Positions 21,162-32,900 of a DNA stretch of 60,574 nt are shown piece by piece. The DNA is from Mycoplasmataceae bacterium. GTDB taxonomy: Bacteria; Bacillota_I; Bacilli_A; Mycoplasmatales; Mycoplasmoidaceae. The DNA is taken from contig JAIRTE010000020.1 in the NCBI GenBank assembly GCA_031255095.1, positions 1 to 60,574 on the forward strand. The letters run 5' to 3'. How positions within the stretch are numbered: the stretch's first letter is position 1; each line of letters begins with the position of its first letter. Under the pieces are notes generated by a model. That model worked only from the letters and a program-made list of their open reading frames with translations. It did not search any database and had not been told where the DNA came from. Position numbers and translations under genes: made by a program.

Positions 21162-22025
21162 TTAATCTTTATTAAAAACTGCATTATTTAGATCTTTATT
21201 AACAATTTTGCCATTTTTTGTTAAAAACATTTCTGGTTCGGTATAGTGTTTTTTAATTAAAAAATCAGTTATAGTTGCAGAAATATCATTATTAATAACA
21301 ACTGGCATATATTCATTGATTTCAATATATTTTCGACCATATAATTTAGGTAATTTTTTAACATCATTAACAGTTTTATTAAAAAATACACTTGAAAATC
21401 CTAAATTACTATTCAAATTTATAATTGTAGCATCAGAATCTAATGTATAAATTATTTTTTTAGTAAAAACAAATTTAGTTTTACTAATATTGTTATCAGA
21501 AGTATAAATAATATATTTAAAACCACTTAAGCTTTTAAGTAGTGTTGTATATTTGTCATCATGAATAATAGTAATATTATTATCACATTTCTTTAATTCT
21601 CTAGACATAGCCGAATCATTAATAGCAACAGTAGAATTTTTATCAAGTAATGAAAATATTTTATTAATTTTAATATTATTTAAATAGTGAACAAATGGAG
21701 GAAAAAGTTCTAAACCAACTGTATTTAAACTAAATTTTAAATATTTTATTAATTCCTCAGGTTTATTGATAAAATTAAAAAATGAAATTATTTTTGCTTC
21801 TTTGCTGATATGTTTAAAATCATTAGTTTTAAGATTATATGTCAATATAATATCTGCTTTTAATGCTTCTTCTCTAGAAACAATTTTAATATGATTATTA
21901 GTGATGTAATGTTTAACAACATCACTTTTTTCAATTAAAATTTCATAATATTCGCTAAGAGATCTTAAATCATTTTCATTTAAGAAAACAACGTTTGGAT
22001 TATTTTTTAGTATTGCTAGTTTCAT
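21162..22025 (-). CDS. Hypothetical protein, weak resemblance to alanine dehydrogenase/PNT N-terminal domain
   Basis: The 287-residue protein begins MKLAILKNNPNVVFLNEND and contains SREEALKADIILTYNLK and SKEAKIISFFNFINKPEEL. This is the rhythm of the alanine dehydrogenase / transhydrogenase alpha N-terminal domain, but the Gly-rich NAD motif is not obvious. It could be a degenerate PntA-like subunit or an unrelated Rossmann-type protein. ATG 22025 starts 1 bp after the stop of the small membrane protein. The order is rpmF, small membrane protein, this gene, with almost no gaps, so it is one operon. Confidence in the gene is high, in the function low. Confidence 0.7.
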   Translation of the reverse strand: MKLAILKNNPNVVFLNENDLRSLSEYYEILIEKSDVVKHYITNNHIKIVSREEALKADIILTYNLKTNDFKHISKEAKIISFFNFINKPEELIKYLKFSLNTVGLELFPPFVHYLNNIKINKIFSLLDKNSTVAINDSAMSRELKKCDNNITIIHDDKYTTLLKSLSGFKYIIYTSDNNISKTKFVFTKKIIYTLDSDATIINLNSNLGFSSVFFNKTVNDVKKLPKLYGRKYIEINEYMPVVINNDISATITDFLIKKHYTEPEMFLTKNGKIVNKDLNNAVFNKD

Positions 22026-22026
22026 T

Positions 22027-22242
22027 TTAAGAGTGTGAAGAAATATATTCGATAACAAAAACACAAATTGTACCTAATAAACCACCAATAACCACACCCA
22101 TACTAATGATAAGTGGATTATATCATGGTAATTTATTATTTTCTAAACTTAATTTTTGAGTTGATGGTATTATATTTTGAGCAGAAATCTTTTTTGTCCC
22201 GGTGTTTGAAATCTTTTTTGTGGAAATTTTATTAGTGTCCAT
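22027..22242 (-). CDS. Small single-pass membrane protein
   Basis: This 71-residue protein has a polar N-terminus with a repeated TKKIS motif and one hydrophobic helix (IISMGVVIGGLLGTICVFVI, residues ~45-64). One Trp is TGA-coded. It starts 3 bp after rpmF and ends 1 bp before the 287-residue gene, which strongly supports it being real. It might anchor the product of the next gene at the membrane; that is inference from position. Confidence 0.65.
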
Positions 22243-22245
22243 TAA

Positions 22246-22419
22246 CTAAACAGAAATAACTTTTTTATTTTTGTAATAACCACAGTGTTTACAAACTCTG
22301 TGAGGTTCAATTGGTTTACCACATTTTTTACATACAGTTGTAGTAGGTGCAGTTAAAGCCAAATGGCTTCTACGCAAACCTTTTCTACTTTTACTTGTCC
22401 TACGTTGACCTACTACCAT
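22246..22419 (-). CDS. rpmF: 50S ribosomal protein L32
   Basis: This 57-residue basic protein begins MVVGQRRTSKSRKGLRRSH and has the four-cysteine zinc-ribbon (VCKKCGKP, then VCKHCGYY) and a KVISV tail. This is typical L32. It is the first gene of a three-gene minus-strand operon. TATAAT (22433-22428) ends 8 bases before the ATG. Confidence 0.96.
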   Translation of the reverse strand: MVVGQRRTSKSRKGLRRSHLALTAPTTTVCKKCGKPIEPHRVCKHCGYYKNKKVISV

Positions 22420-22427
22420 ATACCTTA

Positions 22428-22437
22428 ATTATATAAT
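22428..22437. promoter_or_regulatory. Palindromic bidirectional -10 element
   Basis: ATTATATAAT is its own reverse complement and supplies TATAAT on both strands. The minus box ends 8 bases from the rpmF ATG and the plus box 9 bases from the ATG at 22447. Two genes 27 bp apart thus appear to share one overlapping core promoter. Confidence 0.6.
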
Positions 22438-22446
22438 ATTTATATT

Positions 22447-23781
22447 ATGTCATCAAAAAATAGATTCTTCAAACTTATTTTTGATTGAAATCTAATAATT
22501 AAACTAGTTTTATGGAGTTTGTTATGTCTTTTTTTAGTTTTTGCTTTGTTTACATTAATGGAGGAAAAAAGTTACTATTCTAATTTAAAACATGTTGTTG
22601 ATTCAACAACTGTTGGCGATAGCAATAGTGCATTACATATTTTATGCGATGCCAATGGTGGTGAATTATCAATCAAAATAGTAAGAGAGGCAATTGGTAC
22701 AGGTCAAATAACAGCAGCAGCTGATTTAGCAAATGCTTACAATTTGTTAACTAGTTGGACTGAATATCCACATTTTTTCCCATTAATTGGTTTTTCTCTA
22801 ATGTATTTTGTTCCTGGTACTAGTGAAATACTTAAAACAACTTTACCAGTTGATGGATGAACTAATCGATGAAATAACATTACATTGGCATATAGTTATT
22901 TGTTTATTACATTGCTAATTGCTTTGGTTGCTTTAGCAATGTTGCTGATCAATGGTATTAAAGATATCGCAATGTTTAATAAAAATAAAAAAATGGATGT
23001 GATTACAATACCAGTAAAAAATTTCTCATATTTTGATTTTACAATGAAAAATGTCACAGAATTTATTATTAACTTAACATTAATTTTTGCTTTCTTTAGT
23101 TTTATTTCTACTTGTATAGTAATTATTTATTGAATTTTTTTATACATTTTTAAAGGTCTTTTAAAATTGGCAAGTAGAAATAAATTCAAAATAGATGTAA
23201 AAGAATTTGAAATTGGTAAAAATGATTTATTTTATTTAATCGGTGTCATGATATTCCAAAATACTTATACAATTGTAAAATCTTATTTTACTAATAATTT
23301 TGGTGTTAATTTAGATATTATCATGCAAATTATCTTGCCAATTGGTACTGTAACAGTAATTATTGGTCTTTTCATTAAAAATTTAATGTCTTCTAAAATT
23401 AATGGAACTAAAAAAACAATTGCTTCAATTGGTGATACTATTGCTAAAATTCAAACTTTCATAGCCTTAAATGGTAAAAAAGCTTTGCAAAGTTTTGAAT
23501 TTGTTCAAATATTGCCTTCATGATTGCAAAAATCAATTAGAGAACACAAAATGGCTGATGATAAAATTATTAAAATTTTAGATAAATGTCAAATAGTTGT
23601 CGAATACATTGAAGAGAATTTTAAAAAGAATGTCAATGACAAAAATTATTTATTATATATTGCATATTACAAATGTCAAGATTTTGACACTTTAAATACT
23701 TTTTATGCAAATATTCAAAAAGTTGTTAATTACCAGACAAGATCTACCAAACCAATTACAGTTTTACCTTCAATAGCATAG
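22447..23781 (+). CDS. Multi-pass membrane protein, function unknown
   Basis: The 444-residue protein has about five or six hydrophobic segments: near residues 18-40, 112-128, 155-172, 205-232, 260-280 and 295-315. Long soluble loops or tails follow, and the last ~110 residues are cytosolic-looking and charged. No transporter signature is seen. TGA-coded Trp residues occur at each loop boundary, so the gene looks broken if TGA is taken as stop. ATG 22447 fits the TATAAT at 22432-22437. It precedes the 23810 lipoprotein, which has its own -10 box. Confidence 0.75.
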
Positions 23782-23809
23782 ATTACCTAAATATTTATAA
23801 TATTTAGGT

Positions 23810-24694
23810 ATGAAATTAAAAGCTTTTTTACTACTTTTTTTGCCAATTAGTTTTGCTCCTTTGTTAACTGTTTCATGTACTGAAAGCACAAAATTAAAAT
23901 TAGCAACAAAACTACATTTTAGTACAGATATTAGAGATACTTACCAATTCACAAATGGTGATGATGTCAATATAAGTTTTAATGACATTGAACAACTTGA
24001 TGAAAATAATCATCCAGCCACTGCAAATGGTGTAAAAATAATCACCTCTGATTATGTGTCACCAACTGGCACTACAAAACCTGATAATGAATTTCATAGT
24101 ATACCACCTAATTTAGTAATTCAAAATAATAATCAATTAACTGGTATTTTAAAAGTTCCTTTTACTTCTGACATAAGAACCAAAACTTATAAGTTCAATA
24201 TTACGGCTTTGGCAACCTATCCTGTGGATGTAGTTTCTGAAACTAAAACAATTACTATTATTGTTAATAATAAATTACCGGATAGTATTTCAGTTTCAAT
24301 GCCTAATGAAATTGATCCTGACCAAAATACTATTATTCCTATTACTATTTCTGAGTCTGATATCACTTCTGCAAATATTGGCGACCCACTAATAATAAAA
24401 TATTTTAGTGTTATAGCTTCACCTCACCAATCTTTTTTTTCCTTAGATACAAATATAACATTAACTTGCCCTCAAAGTATACCAGGTTTAACAATTGAGT
24501 TAACAAAAGGCAATGCAAATGAAGATTTCTGTAGGGTCGAAATTAAAAAAGGGACAGGAGATTTTAATGGCACTTATAATGCTTCTATAGAAATTGATGT
24601 TGTTTTGTCATACATTGCTGCTGGTGAAGAAACACCAAGACTTAATAATGGGCATTTTAGTATATTAGTAGAAAAACCCCCAGCTCAATCTTAA
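23810..24694 (+). CDS. Putative lipoprotein with cadherin-like strands
   Basis: This 294-residue protein has signal MKLKAFLLLFLP and lipobox LTVSC (Cys23). The mature part shows repeats of the type NVSFND...NGVKI...LTGILKVPF...TKTYKFNITALA, the pattern of cadherin-like/PKD-like beta-sandwich domains in bacterial surface proteins. It lacks TGA codons. TATAAT (23796-23801) ends 8 bases before the ATG. The stop codon overlaps that of uvrC on the other strand by 4 bp. Confidence 0.8.
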   Translation: MKLKAFLLLFLPISFAPLLTVSCTESTKLKLATKLHFSTDIRDTYQFTNGDDVNISFNDIEQLDENNHPATANGVKIITSDYVSPTGTTKPDNEFHSIPPNLVIQNNNQLTGILKVPFTSDIRTKTYKFNITALATYPVDVVSETKTITIIVNNKLPDSISVSMPNEIDPDQNTIIPITISESDITSANIGDPLIIKYFSVIASPHQSFFSLDTNITLTCPQSIPGLTIELTKGNANEDFCRVEIKKGTGDFNGTYNASIEIDVVLSYIAAGEETPRLNNGHFSILVEKPPAQS

Positions 24695-26271
24695 TATTTG
24701 TTTCTTTTCTTGAAAGAAGAAATAGCATGATGATGCACCTCTTCTTGTAAATTAAATAAAAACTTAAACAAATCAGTTGATTTATCCAACTGTATAGTTT
24801 GGTTATTGAAACAAATATATTCAGTTTGATGGTAATCATTTTTTGCTAAACCAATAACATTAATATTTAAATTTAATAATTTTAAAGCTTTGATGGCTGC
24901 ATTAATTTGCAATACTGCTCCATCAACAATAATTAAATTTGGCATTGGCATATTTTTTTTGATTCTAGAACTATATTCTTTATAAACTGAATAATTAATA
25001 GCATCAAAATCACTTTTGATGTCATTAGACATAACATAAGTTTTATATAATTTTTTTTTAAAAATACCATTAATAGCACACACCATACCTCCAATTTTTT
25101 CACTATTAAAAAAATTTGAAATATCAAAAATATTTATTTCTTTTAATGTTTCATTATTAACAATTGCACTTAATTCAGCTAAACCATTATTTATAATATC
25201 CATTTTATATTTAAAACTATTAATATTAAGTTTATAAAATTCTTCACAATTTTTCAAAATAGTTTTATAAATTAGGTTAGTTTTAACTGGTTTGCCAAAT
25301 TTTATATCTTTAAAAATTGTTGAAATATTATTAGCATCTATGTCAACAATACATTTTTTGGGTAATGCATTAAAGGTTGAATAATATTGAATAAGAAATA
25401 CTTCAATAATATCAGTAATATCGTTAGTCGATATTTCCGAAATTTGTTGATGCTTCGAAAATATTTTTTTATTTTTGTACGAAAATAAAGAAATTGTAAT
25501 ATATTTGGAATAAACATAAAAGCCTAATATATCAGTTTCTGCATTATTAAAAATATTCCCTCCTTTTATACTATCACTTTTTAATAATTTAATATCATTT
25601 ATTAATTCATTAATTTTAGCTGATTGTTCAAAATTTAAATCTTTATTATAGTCTTTGATTTTATTTTCTAATGATGATAATAAAATTTTATTATCACCTC
25701 TAAAAAAATTAGCAACTTCTTTTTTAAGTTTAGCATAAATTTGGGTATCAATATTATTGATACAAGGTGCTAAACACTCTCCAATATCATAATATAAGCA
25801 TTTTTCTTTTTTAAGTGGTGAACATTTCCTAAAAGGAAAAAGTTGGTTAAGGAATTTAAATATATTAAATTTGTTAATAGCAAATGGACCATATATATTA
25901 CTATTTTTAAAACTTGAGGGATCTTTAGTATAAATGAAATGTGGATTTTTTTCATTTGTTAATACAATATATGGGTATCCTGAAGCATATCTTAACAAAA
26001 CATTATATTTTGGTTTATGTTTTGCAATTAAATTTGATTCTAAAACTAAAGATTCATTTTCATTTTGTGTAACAATACAATCAAAATCGGCAATGTTTTC
26101 TACCAACTGTTTTGTTTTGGAATCTTTTTTAACATCAAAATATTGGTGCATTCGATTAAAAAGATTTTTTGCCTTACCAATATAAATTATTTCTCCATAT
26201 TTATCTTTTCAAATGTAACAACCTGGTAGTTTAGGAATGTTTTTAAGCTTTTCTGATAAAATAATGTTCAT
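24691..26271 (-). CDS. uvrC: UvrABC excinuclease subunit C (lacks C-terminal HhH domain)
   Basis: The 526-residue protein makes the two incisions in nucleotide excision repair. The N-terminal GIY-YIG nuclease is IPKLPGCYIW, then EIIYIGKAKNL. The Cys-rich clasp reads CSPLKKEKCLYYDIGECLAPC, and the RNase H-like nuclease has IFDISNFF and NLIIVDGAVLQIN. It ends soon after QEEVHHHAISSF, the point where other UvrC proteins continue into a helix-hairpin-helix pair, so the DNA-binding tail is missing. The first 40 residues are separated by a TGA-coded Trp. It follows hemW by 16 bp. Confidence 0.95.
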
Positions 26272-26287
26272 ATAAAATATATGTATT

Positions 26288-27313
26288 TTATAATAATTCA
26301 ATCAAAATATCATTTAATTTATTTCTATTATTGGCAATTAAATGATTATTCTTAACATGGACATATTTTAACTTATTTTTGAAATATTCATATGCTAATA
26401 AATTATTTTTCTTTTTTAAATTAATACCTTTTTTTAATCTTAAACCCATAGAAATAATTTGGAAATAATATTCTTTATCATCTAATATTTTATTAATCTT
26501 GTTGTTATTTTCCCAATAATAATAGTTTCGATTTTCTAACCCATATGCACCATTGCCTATTCCAATTCAATCGTGCATTTTCCAATAACATAAATTATGT
26601 TTTGATTGATGTTTATTATCAATGCTTCAAGAAGATATTTCATAGTGTTGATATTTTTCCAACCCTTTTAGTATTAATCTTAATTCACCATCCATTTTAT
26701 CATTATCAAGTTGGTAGTTATTTTTTGCCAATATACTGTTTTCTTTTACTTCTAATGCATAAAATGACAAGTGTTTGATTTTATATTTATTTATAAATAT
26801 TAAAATATTTTTAATATCATTTAAAGTGGTATTGTTAAAACCATAAATAAAATCACAACTGATATTATTAATACCAATTTTTCTAAAAATTTTAATTGCT
26901 TTTATTACATCATTATTGTTTTGTTCTCGATTCATTTCTCTTAATATATTTTCATTTAATGTTTGTACACCTAATGAAATTCTATTAATACCATATTTTT
27001 TAAATAAGGCTACTTGTTTTTTATTAACAAATTTTGGATTACATTCAATACTAAATTCAGTATTTTTAGTTAAAAACAATGAACAGTTTTTTAAAAGTTT
27101 TTTTAAAGTATTATAGTCTAAACTATTTGGTGTGCCTCCACCAATATATAATGTTTTTAACTTTAAATTTTTTAAATCATTTAATTGATTAATAATATTT
27201 GCTACATATTCTACTTTTGTCTTTTTGCAGGCAACAGATCTAACAAAATCACAATAATTACATATCCTATTACAAAATGGAATATGAATATATAAATGTT
27301 TTGCTTTGCTCAT
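26288..27313 (-). CDS. hemW: Radical SAM protein, HemW-like
   Basis: This 341-residue protein has the radical SAM cluster motif FCNRICNYCDF (C-x3-C-x2-C), the LYIGGGTPN and NRISLGVQTLNE motifs and DFIYGFNN of the HemN/HemW family. HemW is thought to insert heme into client proteins and is often misnamed coproporphyrinogen oxidase. Heme proteins are not expected in mycoplasmas, so its role here is open. The C-terminal part (from the TGA at 26627 onward, including MHDWIGIGNGAYG) matches the HemW C-domain. It is upstream of uvrC in one transcription unit. Confidence 0.9.
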
Positions 27314-27517
27314 AAATATATTATTTCATAATCTTAAACATGTTAATTATTTTTGTTTAATTAATTCTTTTTCTCTTTCATTTTGGCTTCCACCATAAAA
27401 TTTTTGCCTAATCTTTAATATTATTCTAAGTACAATATTCATTTAAAAATATTAGTTTACTTAAATATAATTCAAAAATGCCCTAACCAAATATTAAATA
27501 AATATAATTTATTTAGC

Positions 27518-28327
27518 ATGAAAAAATTTTTATATTTATTAGGCTGAATACTTGCAATTTTTTGGGTTATTATTGGAATTTTATTTAAATTATTGAAAAT
27601 TACTACAATGTATGCAAGGCATATTAAAGATAAAACTTTGTATACTTTAGAGCAACGTCAAAATTTAGTTTCAAAAACCATTTCTATGGCTTTATATATG
27701 TTTAGAGTCAAAACTGTTGCTACAGGTTTTGAAAAATTGCCAAACAAACCAACATTATTTGTATTTAATCATAAATCTAATTTAGATGCTTTAGCAATCC
27801 TAAAAACTTTTTATTTATACAATAAGAAAAATGAAAATAAAGTTTATATTAACCTAATTGTTAAACATTCTTTAAATAAAAAGAAAAATGTCATCTATAA
27901 GGCACTTGTTTTATTGGATTGTTTCTTTTTGGAAAGAGATAACCCAAGAAGCATTTTACAAATGTATAACAAAGAAATTGAATTTATTAATGAAAAACAT
28001 TCTCTTTGTTTATCACCTGAAGGAACAAGAATATATAATGATACGTTTGGTGAATTTAAATCTCCTGCATTAAAAATTGCTTATACTAAATATCTTCCAA
28101 TTGTTCCAATAATTGTTTATGGTTCTAGTGGTTTATTTGATAGTAATAAACAATATGTTAAGCCTGGTAGAACAATATATTTAAAAGCATTAACTCCAAT
28201 TCAACCACAGAAATTTGTGGATTGTGAAATCAATGCTTTTGCTAATACTTTAAAGGATGATATGTATCAACAATATTTGCAAATTTCCAAAAACCCACAA
28301 AAACTTTTACCTAATCCCAAAGCATAA
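27518..28327 (+). CDS. plsC: 1-acyl-sn-glycerol-3-phosphate acyltransferase
   Basis: The 269-residue membrane enzyme has an N-terminal hydrophobic segment (residues ~5-27), the catalytic FNHKSNLDAL (the H-x4-D motif), FFLERDNPRS and the LSPEGTR motif that binds the glycerol phosphate. It makes phosphatidic acid from lysophosphatidic acid at the inner membrane face. The ATG at 27518 is chosen because TATAAT (27503-27508) ends 9 bases before it; a TGA Trp follows at codon 10. Confidence 0.92.
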
Positions 28328-28518
28328 TTTTATTATTTAAGGATAAATATATTAGCAAAATATTTTTCTATGTTGCCAAACCTATAAATTATTTATTTAG
28401 TATTCAATTCAAATACAGTTTAAAGCTTTCATATAATTAAAAATATTTATTATATACAAAAAAATATTAAAAAAATATTAAAGTACTAATTCTATCAATC
28501 CTTAGAATAATATTAGTT

Positions 28519-30540
28519 ATGCAAAGTAAGTTAGTTTATAAAATGATGCTTGACAAAGAAATGATTGGTAAAAAAATTAAGATACCAACATGGTTGTTAC
28601 AAAATCTTTATTTACCAGAGGCGAATTCTTATGGAAATAAAATGGTAAGTAGTGTTGGTTATTTAGCAGTTCATGCTGATTCAACTAATGCCAATGAAGA
28701 AAAATATATAGAACAAATAATATACTGAACATTTAAAAATAAACCCGAGGCGTTATTTGAACACTTGCAAGTTCTGACAACTATGACTGTTACTGCATTT
28801 ACCACAGGTACATCATGTTTACAATATATTCTAGATGTTACAGAGCTTGAAAAAGAAAAATATGGTTATATGCCTGATTTTAATTATCTTGAAAAAATTA
28901 AAAAATTATTTGATGAAAAGGAGCAAAAAGCTAAAAAAACCATTGCTGCACAAACAGATAATTTTAAAGGAATAATTTTAACACTTGGAGAAGAATTTAA
29001 TATGCCAGCTGAATATTTAGAAGGAATGAAATTAAAAGATTTGATAATTACATATATTACAGCAGCAAAAATAGATAGTTTTGTTATTCCTGATGATTGA
29101 AATAATGATAAAGCAAATCTAAGCACAGAACAACTTAAATTACTAAAAGGTAAAATACCATCTAAAGTTTTTAAGTTAGTTGAAAATATTCAGAAAAACA
29201 AAGATATGATACCAGAATTGCAAAAGGAAAAGAAAAATGTTCCTACTATTTCAAAGAAATATGAAGAATTAATATTAACTAGAAAAAATGAAGTTGAAAA
29301 AACTCTTGCTACAAAAACGAAAGAATTTAAAAAAATAATTTTAACACTTGGGAAAAAAGTCAATATGCCACCTGAACATTTAGAAGGGAAGACACTAAGA
29401 GATTTGGTAGTGACATATGCTTCAGTAGCAAAATTAACTAGTTGTGTCCTTCCTGATAATTGAGGTATTGAAGATGTAAATCTTAACGCAAAACATCTTG
29501 AAACTTTAAAAGGAAAATTACCTTCTAAAATTTTTAAGTTAGTTGAAAGTATACAAAAAAACACATATATATTTAAAGAACTAAAAAACGATGCTGATAA
29601 TATTCCTGCTGTTTTAGAAAGATATACTACAGTTCTTGATATGTGAGAAAGCACTCAAAAGCAAAGAGCAATTTTGGAAAAATATGCAAAACTTGCAAAT
29701 AAAATTAATAGTTTTTGTGGTCAAGAAATGGGTATTAGTGTTAAAAATATGCCAACAAAAATTGCTGCAAGTGCATGTTTAAATATTACTGAGGCTGCAT
29801 GTAATACATTAGGAGTAGAATGTAATAAGATATTACATAGAGTACCTAATTTATTTCCAAATACAACACAATACAACCCTGTGGTTTTAGTTGGAAAAGA
29901 ACAACAAGATATGCCCTTTGAAGTTACACAATTTGAAGGAGACCAATTATATGATTATGTAATTTCTAAATGAGAAAGAGGTGAAAAAATCCACCCATTG
30001 AAAAAATTCCAGCATTTTTCTGTATATTTGGTAAGTAAGTTTACTTCTTTATTTACTGGAAAATATAATGAACCTCATATATATATTGATAGATTTTCTA
30101 GTACTAAAACTCAATCAACAAACACACAAGATTCTACAGCCGAGCCACTAAAACCTGAAGAAACACAAATTCCTAATAAAACATTACATAAAACTAAAAC
30201 GACTGCCAAAACTCCATATGTTTCGAAATTTTCTGCTAAAACTGATGTAGGCGTATTATCTGTTTCTGATGCTTTATATACTCTTGATGCAGAAGATAGT
30301 GACTTGTCTTTAAAAGAAGGAAAAAGCACAGTAGTCATTGGAATAATAACTGAAAAACCTACAGATATGCCTGATCCAACTAAAGTTTTCCACTACCCAG
30401 TTGTTGAAGAGGTAGTTGATATTGTTGATACACCTACTGCTGCACCAATGGCTCCTAGTGATCATATTGATGAATCAAATGATTTAGAAAATCATTCTTC
30501 AGTTGAAAAAGATGTTTTGGTAGATGTTGATGGTAAATAA
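28519..30540 (+). CDS. Hypothetical protein with a 121-residue internal duplication
   Basis: The 673-residue protein has no signal peptide. Two copies of a ~121-residue module follow each other exactly 363 bp apart: IILTLGEEFNMPAEYLEG, then LLKGKIPSKVFKLVENIQKN, and IILTLGKKVNMPPEHLEG, then LKGKLPSKIFKLVESIQKN. A helical middle follows, then a Thr/Pro/Asp-rich, disordered-looking tail (residues ~530-673). Several Trp are TGA-coded. I know no family. A 14-base hydrophobic-poor composition and length suggest a cytosolic structural or effector-type protein, but nothing proves this. It lies upstream of the giant surface-protein cluster, separated by a probable terminator. Confidence 0.75.
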
Positions 30541-30703
30541 AGGATGTAAGCTATTAAAGAATCATTAATTTTTTAAAATAATACATTATAATAATTTTCT
30601 AAATTCATTGTCTAAAATATTTGAGAAATTGTCAATATTTTATTTTACTATATAAGGTATATATTAGGCTAAAATTTTAAATTTAAAAAATATTTCATAA
30701 AAA

Positions 30704-30723
30704 CCATATATATTTATATATGG
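30704..30723 (+). terminator. Possible terminator after the 673-aa gene
   Basis: CCATATA, a 6-base loop and TATATGG form a perfect 7-bp stem, followed two bases later by six T. The stem is A+T-rich, so the call is modest. Confidence 0.45.
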
Positions 30724-30771
30724 ACATTTTTTAATAAAAAAGACTCAAAAATTTTGCTATAAAATGGTTAT

Positions 30772-32895
30772 ATGAATTGAAGACGTGCTTTGAATATTTT
30801 AGGGATTAGCATGATTGCTGCAACAACAGCAACTGCTGGTATATTGATATATAATCATGTTTTAACATTTAAACAACCAATATTACAACAAGATTCTGAA
30901 AATACTAAAAATGATACTATATCATTGGAACCAATAGATTTAACTAATCCAAATAATAAGATTAAATTTAAAAGTTATAATCCAATGGCTACTGGTATTG
31001 AAGATGGTATTTATCAAATAAAACTTGATCAAGAAGATATTACGGGTATTAAAAGTTATGCTGGCAGCACTAAAATATTATCCTCATCTGTTGATGTCCA
31101 ACAAAGTCCACAATTAAATATTATTAGATCAGCATTATTAGAGCAATTTAGTTTTACCCCTATTCCTAAGGAGGGAAGCGAAGATATATATGATATGGGT
31201 AAAAATAATGGAGTATTTAAATACACTGACCAATGATATTTTTCTTGTTGGTTGTTGAGCAATGGTGATTCATATGATGAGTCTAGCGATCCAGAAAATA
31301 TAGTTGGTGTTAAAGTTAAACCTTATAGCTATTCTATAAATTATGATACTACTACTGAAGCTTGTATTGAGTGAGAATCAAGAGAATTAGGCAAAACAAC
31401 TTTACCAGAAAAAATTGTTTTACCACCTGTATACACAAATCCAAGATACATTGAAACAGTAGATGGTAATAAAAAAATACATCCTGCAAGATTAAAAACA
31501 AGTGATTTTGGGATTAAGGATATATTGCAAATTTTGGTATTGGAAGGTTCAAATTTAAATTTTACTGAATTAAATTTGCGTTTTGATAATGGTGAGTCTG
31601 GTGCAAACCACATTTCAGGTGCTTTTATTGAAGTAAAAGAAAACTCCTCTATCTATAATAATAATGGTAATAGAAGCCAAATCTTTATCAATTTAGTTAA
31701 TGCTTTGACTTTCGATGGTGCACCAATAAACTTAAAAGCTGGTGATATTAACAAAGAAATCAAATTCAAATTTAGTAATAAAGATGTATTACAAGCTAAT
31801 GAAGTAGAAGTAGACATACTTTATGATAATTTACCTGCAACAATGAAAAAAGTCAATTCTGCTAATGAAGTAAAATTATGTAAGAGTGAGGAGGCAGATC
31901 AAGCTAACATTATTCTTCAAAAAGATACTAATTCATGAAAACTTAGCTATACTGGTTTTACTAATGTACAAAGACAAGGTAATTTTTTTGAAAACATGAC
32001 AATTACTTTAAAAGCCACTTATAAAAAAAAAATTAAAAAAGATAATACTGAATTATATACAATTCCTCACACTGCTACACATAAAGTAAATATATCACGA
32101 AATGGAGTTGGCCATGAAGACCACACAATGACATTTAATAAAATTGCCAATGACGAACTTTTAAGTATAACTGATGTTAATACTACTGATTTAGTTTTCT
32201 ATAGTGAAGATAATATTAAAAATATAGAAGATAGTTTTAATGGTGTTCTTTTATCAAATAATGCAAATACAAATACAAAAAATGGTGAATACTATATTGG
32301 CAATGCCAATGATCATACATTCTGAGAAATACAAAATAAAACTACAGGCTTTGGAATTATAGATCATGACAATATTACTAATTACACAATTACTGATGGT
32401 ACAATGCCGTCTGATCCATCAATTAGCATCCCCACAAATAGTGAATTAGTTTGTTCAGGAAATGATATTGTTAAAGACATCAACCCATATGGTGTAAATT
32501 TAGGCACTAATGGTTTTATATTAGGAACTAGTGTATTAAACACAAATCCTGTTTTTGCTTGTACAGTAAAACCATCAGTAGGACAAAATTTTTATAAATT
32601 TAATGATTGAAAAAAAGATTTATCTAGTGGTGAAAAAGGCAAATATAGTTACTATGCTTCTTCACTATTTTTAGTTGATGAGTATGACAATGTATTGTTT
32701 TTAGATGTCAATGATAATAAAGTTTATACAAAAAGTTCAAAGAAACCTGGAGATGAATTCACTGGTAGCAAAGCATATGCTAAATTTGTACATTTTTATT
32801 ATTTTTTATTTGATGAAGCATCGAATGCTGATTTTTTTACAGGTGGAAATCCAAAAACACTTAAATTTTCATACATTCCAAATTACACAAGTTAA
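30772..32895 (+). CDS. Large exported protein with N-terminal signal anchor
   Basis: The 707-residue protein begins MNWRRALNILGIS, a basic start followed by a hydrophobic helix (residues ~7-28) without a lipobox Cys, so it is probably held by an uncleaved N-terminal anchor with the rest outside. The exterior part is Asn/Thr/Asp-rich and beta-prone. Its end (AYAKFVHFYYFLF, then FSYIPNYTS) matches the end of the protein at 2-1678. TATAAA (30758-30763) ends 8 bases before ATG 30772. It is first in a cluster of three on the same strand, with gaps of 2-5 bp. Adhesion or host contact is inference. Confidence 0.8.
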
Positions 32896-32900
32896 TCATT

